64,000 nucleotides of DNA from Prorocentrum cordatum (Eukaryota; Sar; Dinophyceae; Prorocentrales; Prorocentraceae), in assembly GCA_963575745.1 (NCBI GenBank), contig CAUYUJ010003891.1:675693-739692 (forward strand), in the 5' to 3' direction. Position 1 is the first letter of the stretch, and each line of letters opens with the position of its first letter. Shown piece by piece: positions 49,806 to 60,560 of this stretch. Both the position numbers and the translations under genes were made by a program. Under the pieces are notes generated by a model, which saw nothing but the letters and a program-made list of their open reading frames with translations, had not been told where the DNA came from and did no database searches.

Positions 49806-49976
49806 GCATGGGAGCGGGTGCTCCCCCGCGGGCCCCACCGGCATCTGCCCGCGCGGCCTTGGAGAGGCCGCGCGCTGCGGGACAGATGGGTCGGGTCCGC
49901 ACCCTCCGTTCCTGGGGGAAGTTTTTTCCTGCCCCCCGGGGGCCGGAAGAGGCGAGTGCAAACACCAGTATTTGTG
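49806..49976 (+). repeat. repeat B, right copy
   Basis: Second copy of the 170-bp block described at 49245. Both copies end in a GGCGAGTGCAARC word. Confidence 0.85.
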
Positions 49977-50149
49977 CCATCGGCGCACCGCTGAATGAAG
50001 AGAACTCTTAGAAAAGAACAAAAATTATACCGGCAAAGCAACCTAACAGCGATGTGTAGAAGCATATCTGGAAGCGTTCCCCTTAAGATTCAGGTGAAAA
50101 TCCAGTTGTAAAATTCAGCTGTTCTCGCAATGGCAGTCGCAGTGGCAAC

Positions 50150-50400
50150 GGCCTTAGGATCCAATGAATACCTAAGGATTCCGACGGATTCCCAAGGCAT
50201 CCTTAGGCATCCTTCGGAATCCATAGGAAACCTTAGGAAACCTTAGGAATCCTGATTCCTAGGGATTCCTAAGGATTCCGAAGGAGTCCTCGGGAATCCC
50301 AAGGATTCCGGAGGATGCTTAACTATGCCTACGGATTCCTAAGGATGCCTACGGATTCCTAAGGATTCCTAGGGATTCCTAAGGATTCCTATTCCTACGG
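50150..50400. repeat. CCTAAGGATTCC palindromic minisatellite
   Basis: Short variants of CCTAAGGATTCC and GGAATCCTTAGG alternate, so the strand is self-complementary throughout. Units are 9-19 bp. Confidence 0.9.
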
Positions 50401-51345
50401 ATGCCTCAGCCTGCCTCAGTTTCAGCCTCAGCCTCAGCCTGCCTCGGCTTGCCTCAGCCTCAGCCTCAGCCTGCCTCGGCCTCAGCCTCAGCCTGCCTCA
50501 GCCTCAGCCTCAGCCTGCCTCAGCCTCAGCCTGGGTCAGCCTCAGCCTCAGCCTGCCTCAGCCTCAGCCTGCCTCAGCCTCAGCCTCATCCTGCCTCGGC
50601 TTGCCTCAGCCTCAGCCTCAGCCTGCCTCGGCCTCAGCCTGCCTCGGTCTCAACCTGCCTCAGCCCCTCCTCCTACCCCCCCCCCCACCTTCTCCCCCCC
50701 CCTCCCCATTCAGCCTCACCTTGTCTCAGCTTCAGCCTGCCTCGGCCTCATCCTCAGCCTCGGCCTCAGTCTCAGCCTGTCACGGCCTGAGCCTGCCTCG
50801 GCCTCAGCCTCAGCCTCAGCCTGCCTCAGCCTCAGCCTCAGCCTCAGCCTCAGCCTCAGCCTGCCTCGGCTTGCCTCGGCCCCAGCCTCAGCCTGCCTCA
50901 GCCTCAGCCTCAGCCTCAGTCTGCCTCAGCCTCAGCCTGCCTCAGCCTCAGCCTCAGCCTGCACCAGCCTCAGCCTCAGCCTGCCTCAGCCGCAGCTTGC
51001 CACAGCCTCAGCCACAGCCTCAGCCTCAGCATGCCTCAGCTTTAGCCTCAGCCTCAGCCTGCCTCAGCTTGCCTCAGCCTCAGCCTCAGCCTGGCCCGGC
51101 CTCAGCCTCAGCCACAGCCTGCCTCAGCCTCAGCCTCTCAGCCTCAGCCTCAGCCTGCCTCAGCCTCAGTCTCAGCCTGCCTCAGCCTCAGCCTGCCTCA
51201 GCCTCAGCCTCAGCCTGCCTCGGCCTCAGCCTGCGTCAGCCTCAGCCTCAGCCTGCCTGAGCCTCAGCCTCAGCCTGCCTCGGCGTGCCTCAGCCTCAAC
51301 CTCAGCCAGCCTCGGCCTCAGCCTGCCTCGGCATCAGCCTGCTTC
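50401..51345. repeat. CAGCCT / CTGCCT hexamer-based satellite
   Basis: About 940 bp of CCTCAG, CCTGCCTCAG and CCTCGG units, interrupted by a C-rich patch at 50665-50715. The Pro/Gln/Ala/Ser-repeat frames are artefacts. Confidence 0.97.
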
Positions 51346-51349
51346 AGCT

Positions 51350-51620
51350 CGGGCATTCAACATATGGCACAGGACAGGTGTTCTGGGAACACAAAGATCA
51401 CGCAGTGGCCCACAGTGGGCTCCGGACAATCAAAATATGGTACAGGAATGGTGTTCTGGGAACACGAAGAACACGAAATGGCCTACAGTTGGCTCCGGGC
51501 ATTCAAAATGTGGCCTGGGAGTGGTGTTCTGGGAACACGAAGAACACGAAGTGGCCTACAGTTGGCTCCGGGCATTCAAAATGTGGCCCAGGAATGGTGT
51601 TCTGGGAACACGAAGAGTAG
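51350..51620. repeat. 73-bp tandem repeat, about 3.7 copies
   Basis: GTGTTCTGGGAACAC at 51378, 51451, 51523 and 51597. Each unit also has AGTGGCCTACAGTTGGCTCC and GGGCATTCAAAATGTGG variants. TTCTGGGAA is a small palindrome. Confidence 0.92.
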
Positions 51621-53334
51621 GAATCCATATGAAACTATTGGAATCTATAAGAGTCCTGGGGAGCCCACGGATTCCCCCAGATTCTCCCGGCACCCGCCCA
51701 GACCCCCCTGGGGAGTCAAGATGCTCTCTTTTGAGCCCACTAGAAGCCTATCAGTTTTCGCTGTTAGGTAAAAGCGACTGGCTCATAAACTCTCGGAGTG
51801 CCGCGCAGATTTCTTGGTTCGGCGCCAAGGCTCCCTTGCGGCGCCTGTGGCGCCGCCCCTGGTGCGTTCCGCGCGCCAGGGATGAGGTTCCTCGCGGAGC
51901 GCTGACAAAAATATGGTTGTGCAAATGATTCCTCTTTTTCCAAAATTGGCATGCAGCGGACGAGATCTGAAGCAAACGGATCCTGGACCCCGGGTCCTAT
52001 CCCCAAGGTCCCGCTCTTCATCCAGAGCATAGACCCAAGAGGGCCCGGGGAAAGCCCCAGGAGCCCGAAGACATGAAGGGGGCCCCAAAGCCCTGAAGAC
52101 GGCGAACGATTACAGGAACCGCCTCCCTCGGGTCCCGTGGGCTTCATGGCGTGGAAAGAAAGGGGGCCTGGCCGAAACGGAACGCCTGTCAGGCAAGCCG
52201 GTCAGTACCGCCCAGGCGACCCCTGGGGTTCGGCCTTGTCTGGAACTGCCAAGCGACATCCGGCCTGTCGTCGCCCATGCGGCGGCCCAAGAGCGGCGGC
52301 AAGGGCGCCCAGCGAGATGGCTTCCGGAAAGGCCCGGCTGCAAGAAACACGCGTGAAGCAGCGAAACACAATGCATTCAACCCGAAAAATACGGACGAGC
52401 GATAAGGATGCAATGGCTTTGGGAGGCCATGTCGACACTTTGCGAGCGGGGCTCGGCCAGCGAAGTGTCCAAGGATGGGCCGAAGGAGAAGGATGCAACG
52501 GTAACCTTGTAAAGTTACTCATCCTTACTGTGCGGGTTGATTGTAACGCATTGGCAACTGGCCCTCGTGCGACCAACGTGCTCCTCTCATTGAACCGTGC
52601 CACAGCTGAGGCACCTGGGCCATTCCTCCTCACGACCTCCATCCTTTGCGCTTCGTCCGTTGTCGGGCTCTTCTAGGGACTTGCGGGAAACCAGGGTGCC
52701 TTGGTGAGTCTGGACCCACGGGGTCGGCGGGTCGGTCGAGTCCAGTCAGTCCAGAGACCGTAGAGGAACGCGTCCCGCACCCAGGCTTTCTCCTGGGACC
52801 AGCTCGGACGGTCCCGGGGCCCAGGCGGAAATCCCCAGGAGCACGAGAACGGCGAAACAACCTCCAGGGCCCCCTTCCTGCAGGCGCCCCTGCCCTTCAT
52901 GGCGACACGTGTTGTTCATCAATGTTCGCTTGGGGAGCTGTTTTCTTGAGATCCGACGTTGGTTCCATATTTCTGCTGCATTTTTCGAACCAGATCGATA
53001 TGCGATGGCCTCGGATGCCGAAGCTGGGCGGAAACGCCAAGCGTGAAAAACTTGCAACGCCCAGATCTCACGGTCTTCGAGATGATCTCTGCCTCTTGGC
53101 ACACACCCCAGGTCCCGACCCATATCCCAGGAAGGGCTCTTCGCCTCGAATCCTGTTTGACGGTCCCAAGACCCGGCGATGGCCCCCAGAGTCCGAAAAC
53201 AAGGAAAACCTTCCCGTCGTGATTTTTGGTCACGAAGAAAAGGGTCTAGTACATTACTTAGCTGCCTCCCGCTGGTCCCCGCCAGCCCGCCAGGGAGGCC
53301 CCGCTGGGGCAGCCGCGCCTTCTCCATCTCTAGT
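51621..53334. other. diverged duplicated blocks, no recognised gene
   Basis: Three loosely similar blocks (about 51960-52140, 52670-52905 and 53100-53220) share words such as GGACC-GGGTCC, GGGCCCGGGG and CCCCAGGAGC, with a GCCC(T)-TTCATGGCG end in the first two. They look like old copies of one repeat. ORFs up to 340 residues span them without domains. Confidence 0.5.
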
Positions 53335-53640
53335 TTGTGCTCAAGCTCCAGGTGCTGCAGTCTGGGAGATCGGGGGCGGCCAAGAGGGGGGCGTCCAAGA
53401 GGGGGGAGTGCCAATCATGACCGGCGGCATGTGCGCGGCCAAACGGGGGGGCCAGGGACGTAATGAAAAAAGAGGAGGCGCTGTGAAATCTGGGAAAGTA
53501 TCATGGCCACGCCATGATATCCACCCCCCCCTAGTCATCACCCCCCTCTTTGCCACCCCCGAAGGGGGGGGGGCCAAGGTCGCCCCGGGACGGAGGAAGG
53601 ATGAGGGCAAGAACTGGGAGGGAGGAGATCAGGACCCAGA
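53335..53640 (+). repeat. dispersed repeat, second copy (see 12650-13060)
   Basis: Shares GGGGGCGGCCAAGAGGGGGG, CCAATCATGACCGGCGGC and the following order of landmarks with the first copy. Confidence 0.6.
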
Positions 53641-55948
53641 CCCTTTTTTTCTGTCCGGCAGGCGCTGACCGAGCGTCCATAGCGCCGACGCGCCGTGCCC
53701 GGGTCAGGCCACCTGCACCAAATTAGGGGGGGAGGGGAGGGCCCCCACGACCCCGGCCAGCACAGGGGAGTGCGCGGCAGCGGGATGGTGGGGGGGCGTT
53801 GCCTCCGCGAGCGTCACTGGCAACGCTCACCTCAGACCAGGAGGTGCCACTGACCACTCTGTACACCCTAGCGGAGCGGGTGGGCCCAGGCAGCACGGCT
53901 TGCCCACCGTGGCGGGTACTCTGAAAATGGACAGGACCCAGACCCCCTCGCGTCACGAAAGAAACATCACGACTGCAATGTTCGACGTCCAGGGGCCATT
54001 GTTGGGCCTGGGGACCGTCAGCAAACGACGCGTGATGAAGAGCCGGCCCTGGGAGATGGGTCGAGACACCTGCAAGTCACGTCATAAAACAATCACAGCG
54101 TGCGGGAGTCTGGGGACGGGAGGGAAGAAGAGCAGGGGGGTGGGAGTTTCAGGAGGCCGCCAGCATCTCCTGGGGGGTGCAGGAGTCCTTGGGCTCCAGG
54201 AGGCCCACGGATCGGGAGGTGCTAGAGGTGCCCACAGGAGAAGGTACACCCAGGGGCGCCAGGTATGAACCCAGGTCTTCCACCAACCATAACACATCCG
54301 CGGTTGAATTGGTGATCGGGGCGTCACCCCGCAAATACGTAATGCTAGAACGTGTGCGCCAATCGTGTCTCCAGTGCCTGCCCGGGGTGCCTGAAACCGG
54401 GCTCTAGGTGCACTTGCATTGTTGCAAGGACCCCATCTCCCTGTCGGCCACAGTCGTTCCCTGACCGTGACGCATCGAGAGTGGGGGCAGTTAGGCAACG
54501 TCGCAATCGTATAGAGAGACGCGTGAGGATGCTCCGCGGTGCGTCTTCATGCGCGCAGGCCTTGTTCCTGTTTTTAGTCCCAAGAGTGATGCCACATGGT
54601 AAAATCTCGTTTGGCAAACCGTATCGTGTAGATTCGAATTTGGCGGTTCTGACTGTAGCTAGACTGTAGCTGGATTTGAACGCAGACGGGGCACCGCCGA
54701 ATTCGAGAACATCGCATGTGGTGCGGAATCAAAAACCTGCGCTCGACTGTAGGATTCCTTGCGACAGGATGGATGATTAGAGGCGACAGTGCGAAACACT
54801 GCGCGTCGCCATGCTGAGTAAATCGCGCAGTGCGCATTCGCTCGGTTCCCCTTGGCGGTTACGTGGTCTTCCGTTGTCGATACGCTCGGCCTGCGGGGAA
54901 AATCGGTCCTCGAAGCGGTCGTCGCGGGGTGGCGCTCTGGGGCCGAGGGCCGAGCGGACGCGCTAATGCGCCGCAGGAGGCCACTCTGGGGAACACGAGT
55001 TAGGGAGCCCACAAAGGACGTACGCGCCCAGCTATGTACATGAACACGGCCCCTCGATCCGCGAGACTGGCCGCGTGATATGAACAATCGCGCAATGCGC
55101 ACTCTCGAAACCAGCGTGGATTCGTGTACATGTACGTCCTTCTTTCGCTCCTGGACAAGCTGCGACGATCCGCGATCTGCTCGATCGCGTCTCGCGGTTC
55201 GAGCTGCTCGCGGGGAGGCCCAGACCCGGGGGGGCCCTCGGCCCCGGGGGGCACTCCAAGCAGCTCCCGCACGGAGTGGGGAGAGGGGAGCTCGCAGGAG
55301 CTCCCGGCACACCTGGCGCTCCGTGCTGCAGGGAGAGCGGAGTGCAGAGGCATCCGCGCGGTCGCGAGACGCGCCGTGGAGAAAGACCACCCCTGGCCCA
55401 GTCCGCGAGGCGTTTCAGTGTTCTTCCCTGCGGGTGGCTCAGGAAATCGAGACAGGCTCGCGTGGGCTCCTCACTCAGAAACTGCACTGATGAATCGCAT
55501 GACCAACTGGATATATGGCAGCGTCTGGTCGGATCGAGTCGAGTCGGAACGTGCGTCGGAAATGGCCGCATCGGCACCGAGTCAAAATCGAAATGGATCG
55601 GCCGCGCTAAAATGCACAACAACGCCATTCAAGCACCCAACCGCGCCAAATCGCCGGAACGTCGAGATCGAATCGGAACGAGCTGGGCGGAGCCGGCATT
55701 CCACTGGATCGAACGAATCGAAATGGGTCATGCATCTGATGGCTGAGATCCATCTTGCTCGCGCTCCCCCCATCCCCATCGCTTGTCACATCCCTCCTTC
55801 CAGAGCCCTCGCCGTCAATCCAGCCCTCGTAGGGAAAGAGGTTCGCGGCACAGGAGGCGAGCCATATTCCACCTTGCTCGGCAAGATGTTGGTAAATGGT
55901 TTGAGTTGACGGTAGGCGAAGCCTTTTCGGAAATTCTGATATCTGCAC
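53641..55948. other. no recognised gene
   Basis: Unique-looking sequence. A short repeat AATCGCGCARTGCGCAYTC occurs at about 54822 and 55086. GATCGAATCGGAACG-like words recur at 55530-55725. A minus frame 54659-55390 (243 residues) is Arg/Ser-rich with no domain. Nothing here can be called a gene with confidence. Confidence 0.45.
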
Positions 55949-55989
55949 ATGCCCAACGTCAACATGGTCGTAGCACGCGGAGGACTGTT

Positions 55990-56560
55990 AGGCCGCTCAA
56001 TGGTCTCGACAACTTGGGCCACTCGGTGGCCGTGTTTGGTGCAGGCAACCAACAGTCGCAAGTCAGTGCGTCCCGTCGGTCGGGGGGTCACGCCCCATCG
56101 CTGCCAATGGGTCTTCAGGACCCTTGCTGCCACGGTATGGCAGTCTGTGGGCCCGTGTGCCCGCGCAATCAGTGCGCGTGCGTGCCTGCCCGTCTCAGTC
56201 GGGCTGTCTCGGGCGCGAAGGGCAGCGAAATGTGCTTCCCAGCCCATCCGCCCAATGATTTTCAGCTCGATCTTCTGGCATGGGACTCTTGATCTCGGAC
56301 CCGCACTGCCAGGGGCTCATGCCCTGGCGCTGCCATTTTGAGACCGTCTGGCCATTCAGGGGTCATTGCGGCTTGGGCCGCTCAGTGGCCACATCTGGCG
56401 CAGGCAGCCAAGGGCGCGTCCTGAATTAACGTCTCTTCGGTTGGGGAGTCACGCCCCCGCACTAGCATTGGATCTTCAGTACCTGCTGCCGTTCACCGGT
56501 GTTTGGCTTTAGCTGACTCTGCCCGCCTCGGCCTGCCGTCGCGCGTCGGAGCGCCTGCAC
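55990..56560. repeat. diverged direct duplication, offset about 358 bp
   Basis: CTTGGGCCACTCGGTGGCC (56013) matches CTTGGGCCGCTCAGTGGCC (56371). GTGCAGGCAACCA/GCGCAGGCAGCCA, GGGGGTCACGCCC/GGGAGTCACGCCC and GGGTCTTCAGGACCC/GGATCTTCAGTACCT follow in the same order. Confidence 0.75.
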
Positions 56561-56663
56561 GCGCGGTCGTCTTCATCGGGTAGAGACGAGCGCCCTGGAG
56601 AGCGAAATACGTTTCAGCTTGGTAATCCAGAAGCCGCATTAAAGTGATCATTTGTTTTTTGGC

Positions 56664-56745
56664 CCCCCCTCTGTCACAGAGGGGGTCTGAGATGCCCCCC
56701 CTCTGTCACAGAGGGGGTCTGAGATGCCCCCCCCTCTGTCACGGA
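56664..56745. repeat. 39-40-bp tandem repeat with internal palindrome
   Basis: Two and a half copies of a unit containing CCCCCTCTGTCACAGAGGGG, each copy able to form a hairpin, joined by GTCTGAGATG. Confidence 0.9.
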
Positions 56746-57057
56746 GGACCTCGTTCTGGGTGCTCTTCTGCCACGGGAGCTCCCGATACGATTGGAGACG
56801 ATAAAATGTGATAGCGGGATGGGGGATTGGAGGGGGAGGGAGAAGAAAACGATGAAGGAGAGGAGGCAACGACAGCACCGATGAAAGCACCGTTTCTTTT
56901 TCCTTCTCCGCTCGGGCAGCGGTCGCCGAGCACGACGGCGCGCGCGAGTCGCCGCCGCTCACGATGCATTGGCAAGGCCTCCGCTGCTGCGGAGGGTCGA
57001 CGTTCGGCCGATGAGGCCTCCCTCCGCTGCTGCGGAGGGGCGGCTCCTGTGCGATGG

Positions 57058-57530
57058 TTCAACTAAGCTTTTCCCAGGGATTGGTTTCGGGGGGGGGTTC
57101 GACCCACCTCCAAGTCGTGGTCGCGACCTCCCAGTGCCCCTGGCCGCTACTCCACCCACTGTGGCTGCTCCACCAGTCACTGGGGCGTTGGTCGCTGCCG
57201 AATGCAACTTGCATGTCGCGCCAGGCGGAGTCGACCATGCGGTCCTGCAGCGAGGAAGCCTCGCCGCTCGGCTGTTGCCACTCGCGCTCCTCGCCCTCCT
57301 TGGTGCGCCACCGCTCATCCCTGCGCCACTCCTCGTCTGTTGGTTGCTGCCGTGGCGTTTGTGGCCTCCGCTGCTGCGGGGGCTCTGGCGGCTCGTGGCC
57401 GAGGGCAGCGATCGCGTCCGAGATGTAGATGGCGGCGCCGCGCTGCCCTCGCTGCTCCAGCGGCGCAGGCCCTGGAGATGGGCACTGCGGGGTCGGCTGC
57501 CACCATGGGGGGTGATAAATAATTATTTAT
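57058..57530 (-). CDS. Trp-rich coding segment, possibly a 3' exon of the EEP gene
   Basis: A minus-strand frame without a long ATG-started ORF reads AAIYISDAIAALGHEPPEPP, DEEWRRDERWRTKEGEEREW, LQDRMVDSAWRDMQVAFGSD and DWWSSHSGWSSGQGHWEVAT, then TGA near 57058. Low-bias, Trp-containing text like this is a strong sign of real coding. It lacks its own start, the frame opens after a TAA near 57540, and AG acceptor sites lie at its beginning. So it is probably the last exon of the gene at 57603-59705, in a different frame after an intron. One palindrome copy (57364-57383) is read inside it as EPPQQRRP. Confidence 0.5.
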
Positions 57531-57602
57531 ATATCCCCTCCCTGTCAACTCCCGCCCCTTCCCGACACTCATTTCCTTATGTCATCCCTCGTCCTGCTCA
57601 GC

Positions 57603-59705
57603 CTATTCCTCATTCCCTCTCCTCCCTCCTGCCCTCCCCGTGCTCCACCGCCCCTCTCCCCCCCTCCCCCTTTCAACCCCCCGCCGCGACCTTCCATCGC
57701 CAGCCGCGGGCATGTCGCGGCCGTCGTCCGCGCTTTCGTCTGCCCATCTTGGTGGGCGCCACGCCTGTTGGGCGCGCTCGTCTTGCTCGCCCCTCTCGCT
57801 GCGCTGCTCTGGTGCCTGGCGCTCGTGCTGCTCGGGCGGCAGCGGCGCCCTGAGCGCAGCTGCCAGCTGTTTCTGGGCGCGCCTGTCTTTCCTCTCTTTG
57901 GCTCTCTCCTGCTTCCTCCCCGGCGAACGCACGCTGGCCATGCGCATTTGGAACAGGAGAGGGTAGTGGGCGCCGCCGTGCCAGCGCCCCTCCACCTCCA
58001 CGGTCTCTGGCGGGAACGTCTTCTGCAACGCGCGGAAGAGGGTCACCTCGCGATTACTAGAGAAGCGGCGGTCCCCTCTAGCCTCAGCCTCGGCGCGCCT
58101 CAGTTTCTCACTCTCCTTCTCTTGGATCTTGCGTTGGCATTCCTCTGACTGAGTCAGTAAATCCTGGAGGTGCTCGCGGGCGTCTTTTTTCGGGTAGTAG
58201 CAAGAGTAAGGCATCCCAGGGCCTCCGTTCTGGCTGTGGTGCCAGTACGTCGGCTGCGATGATGGGCTGGTGGCGGCCCCCGCTGCTGCGGGGGCCTCTG
58301 CCTTGCTTCTGTTACGGTACCCGATCTCACCGATCACCGACTTGCGTGCGAAGAGCAACCCCGTCTCGTCTCTGTCGTGCACGGCGCTCAGCGGCCAGCA
58401 CAGGGTGTACTCGCCAGGCCTGTTGAGAACGAAGATGCCGCAGCTGTCCAAGCACGGAGTGCCGTCCAATCCGCGCCAGAAGTACGCTGCTGCCGTCTCC
58501 AATCGCATGCCTAGACCCCGAAGACTCGGCAGCGTCTGTGTGAGCGCCATGTTGAAATCCCCACAAAGGATGTCAACGCTGTTGTCCTGCAAGATGGTCG
58601 CCAACCTCGGCCACCACGTCTTGTGAGCCTCGTTGAAGCCTCTGGAATTTTTCGCCGTGTCGCGGTGGAGGTGCACCGCGCACGCCCGCACTTTCGAGCC
58701 GAAGTGGGCGTAGGTTTGATCGAAGTAGAGCTCAACCACCATGATCCTCGAGAACGCTTCCATCTTGCGCCCTCTTGCTGTTCTGTAGTGGCCGTCGACA
58801 CTCCTTTCCCAGTGGAGCAGCCGCATTTCGTAACACAGATTTGCGCGCGCAGCGATGCACAAGGACTTGTCCTCACGCCCGCGCAGGGTCAAGTATTCGT
58901 ACTCTGGTCGATTCTGGAGCTGTTGGCAATCGCCAACACTCGCAGCACGACTTCCTCTTGCTGTCGCCATCGCTGCTGCGGGGGCGACAAAAGGCCCACC
59001 GCTGCTGCTGCTTTGGCCCTCCGCTGCTGACGCCCCCGCTGCTGCGGGGGCGTCCGCCTGCAGCGGCGGTGGTCTCCCTGGCCGCTGTAGGATTGACTCC
59101 ATCTGCTCCTCACATTCCGCAAAGCACGCCACGAGAGCAGGGCAATGCCGCAGCTGCAACTCAAGTCTCCGCCGCTGGTCCGCGTGGTTGGTCTCGCTCG
59201 GCATGGAACCCCAGTTCCCGAACAGGACGGAAAGGTTGCCCACGTTGTCGTTCCGTGGCCTGTTCACGTCAGCCGCTCTTCTTTCGCAGAAGAATTTTGG
59301 CGGGGCGGTGTCGCGAAGAACGCATTCGCGCCGCTCGACGTCGTTGGGCGGCCTGCAGCCCCTAAATTCCTGAGGCTCTTCGTCATCGCTCGGATCCACC
59401 ACGGAGTCGCCTGGGCGGGTGCGTATCGTAGAAACTTCTGATCGCGCCGCCGCTGCTGAGCTTGAGACGCCAGGCGGCGCAGCCCCCGCTGCTGCGGGGG
59501 CGCCCTCTGGCACAAGGGCCCAAGGACCCTTCCAGGGTTCTGCCTGACCACCTGCAGGTCGCCAAACCTTCCCAGATTTCGCTGTGAACACTGCCGTCAG
59601 TCGGCCCCGAGGCCCCGCTGCTGCGGGGCCCAATGGGCTGCTGCTGCTGCTGGTGGCCGCGGCCATCGCTCCCTGCCCCCGCGTTGCAGGGGGGGCGGCC
59701 GTCAC
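57603..59705 (-). CDS. EEP-family (DNase I-like) endonuclease gene carrying palindrome insertions
   Basis: The frame has 700 residues. EEP landmarks: LSVLFGNWGSMP (about residue 155), VACFAECEEQME (catalytic Glu, about 193), KVRACAVHLHRDTA (about 345) and DILCGDFNMALTQT (Asp/Asn, about 385), then WWPRLATIL-like helices and a C-terminal Arg/Lys/Glu-rich coiled region. A typical final SDH motif was not found, so the fold may be incomplete. Five palindrome copies are translated in frame as PAAAG or close variants, between and within domain strands. Such EEP genes are abundant in dinoflagellate genomes, often near retroelements; no RT is present here. The C-terminus after about residue 640 is low in complexity and may be intron. 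Confidence 0.6.
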   Translation of the reverse strand: MTAAPPATRGQGAMAAATSSSSSPLGPAAAGPRGRLTAVFTAKSGKVWRPAGGQAEPWKGPWALVPEGAPAAAGAAPPGVSSSAAAARSEVSTIRTRPGDSVVDPSDDEEPQEFRGCRPPNDVERRECVLRDTAPPKFFCERRAADVNRPRNDNVGNLSVLFGNWGSMPSETNHADQRRRLELQLRHCPALVACFAECEEQMESILQRPGRPPPLQADAPAAAGASAAEGQSSSSGGPFVAPAAAMATARGSRAASVGDCQQLQNRPEYEYLTLRGREDKSLCIAARANLCYEMRLLHWERSVDGHYRTARGRKMEAFSRIMVVELYFDQTYAHFGSKVRACAVHLHRDTAKNSRGFNEAHKTWWPRLATILQDNSVDILCGDFNMALTQTLPSLRGLGMRLETAAAYFWRGLDGTPCLDSCGIFVLNRPGEYTLCWPLSAVHDRDETGLLFARKSVIGEIGYRNRSKAEAPAAAGAATSPSSQPTYWHHSQNGGPGMPYSCYYPKKDAREHLQDLLTQSEECQRKIQEKESEKLRRAEAEARGDRRFSSNREVTLFRALQKTFPPETVEVEGRWHGGAHYPLLFQMRMASVRSPGRKQERAKERKDRRAQKQLAAALRAPLPPEQHERQAPEQRSERGEQDERAQQAWRPPRWADESADDGRDMPAAGDGRSRRGVERGRGGEGRWSTGRAGGRRGNEE

Positions 59706-59789
59706 AGCCGAACTCCCGGGGCCGAAACGGCGGTGGAAGGAGGGGGGCGGGGCGAAGAGGAGGAAGACGGGGCGGATAGGGAAGGAAAG

Positions 59790-59793
59790 GGCG

Positions 59794-59833
<40 letters not shown>

Positions 59834-59852
59834 CAGGGAGATAGTGAGAGAG

Positions 59853-59904
<52 letters not shown>

Positions 59905-59912
59905 GGACGACG

Positions 59913-59944
<32 letters not shown>

Positions 59945-59955
59945 GGATAGAGAGA
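59790..59955. repeat. (AG)n microsatellite
   Basis: Three AG blocks separated by GGATAG or CGGACGACGATAACG. It separates the EEP gene from the OTU-DDE gene. Confidence 0.97.
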
Positions 59956-60232
59956 GGAATGATATAATGACCAGGAGAGATCAGGGAGAAGGAGGGGGGA
60001 GAGCAGGAGGAGGGGCGGAGTGATCGACACCCGCGTGGTTTTCTCCCCCTGCCTGCTCTCCCCCTCCTCTCACCTCCTCCCCCGCCCCCCCTCCTCCCTG
60101 TTTCTTCTGCGCAAGGCCTGCGCTACGTCCGCGCGCGCACGCGGCACCTCAGTCGCAGGCAGGTGGGAGAGCAGTGGCTGCTGCCCGAACTCACACCCCG
60201 CGCCTCGCCGCTGCTGCGGCGGGCCGCGCCTC

Positions 60233-60560
60233 TCAGAGGCCCCCAGCTGCAGGGAGCGCAAGCGCCAGGGAGCCAGACAGACGGCGTCGCGTCTCACTGT
60301 GCACAAACATGCTGAAAGCTCTCGGGTTGCCCCCCAAGTACTCGTCTATGACGTTCTGCAACCATGTGGCAAACGTCTCCGGCCACTTTCCACCGAAGTC
60401 CTCCATGCCAGCGGCGTCCCATTCCCGCCGAAACCAGTCAAAATCTGACCGCTGAGCTGCAGAAAGCCCAGAACCCAAAATCGCAAGGCGATTCAGCGCG
60501 TCGCACCTCGACGTTCGACCCGCCGCGCCTCCGCAGCTGCGAAGGCCCGCGCCCAGCTCG
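60233..60560 (-). CDS. C-terminal segment of the OTU-DDE gene in a shifted frame
   Basis: Reads RDALNRLAILGSGLSAAQ-like text, then DFDWFRREWDAAGMEDFGGK, TFATWLQNVIDEYLGGNPRA and FSMFVHSETRRRLSG. It is low in bias and in a frame one step from the main ORF. The break lies near 60527-60580, where a 20-nt palindrome variant with an AGCT centre (60527-60546) sits. Insertion of 20 nt would change frame, which may explain it. Confidence 0.55.

Noticed and set aside
50401-51260. Pro/Gln/Ala/Ser-repeat proteins
   Set aside because: Direct translation of the CAGCCT satellite; frame choice is arbitrary.
54659-55390. 243-residue minus-strand ORF
   Set aside because: Arg/Ser-biased, no domain, spans small repeats; no support beyond openness.
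56969-57853. 294-residue plus-strand ORF rich in Leu/Pro
   Set aside because: Antisense to better, Trp-containing minus-strand coding text and to the EEP gene end.
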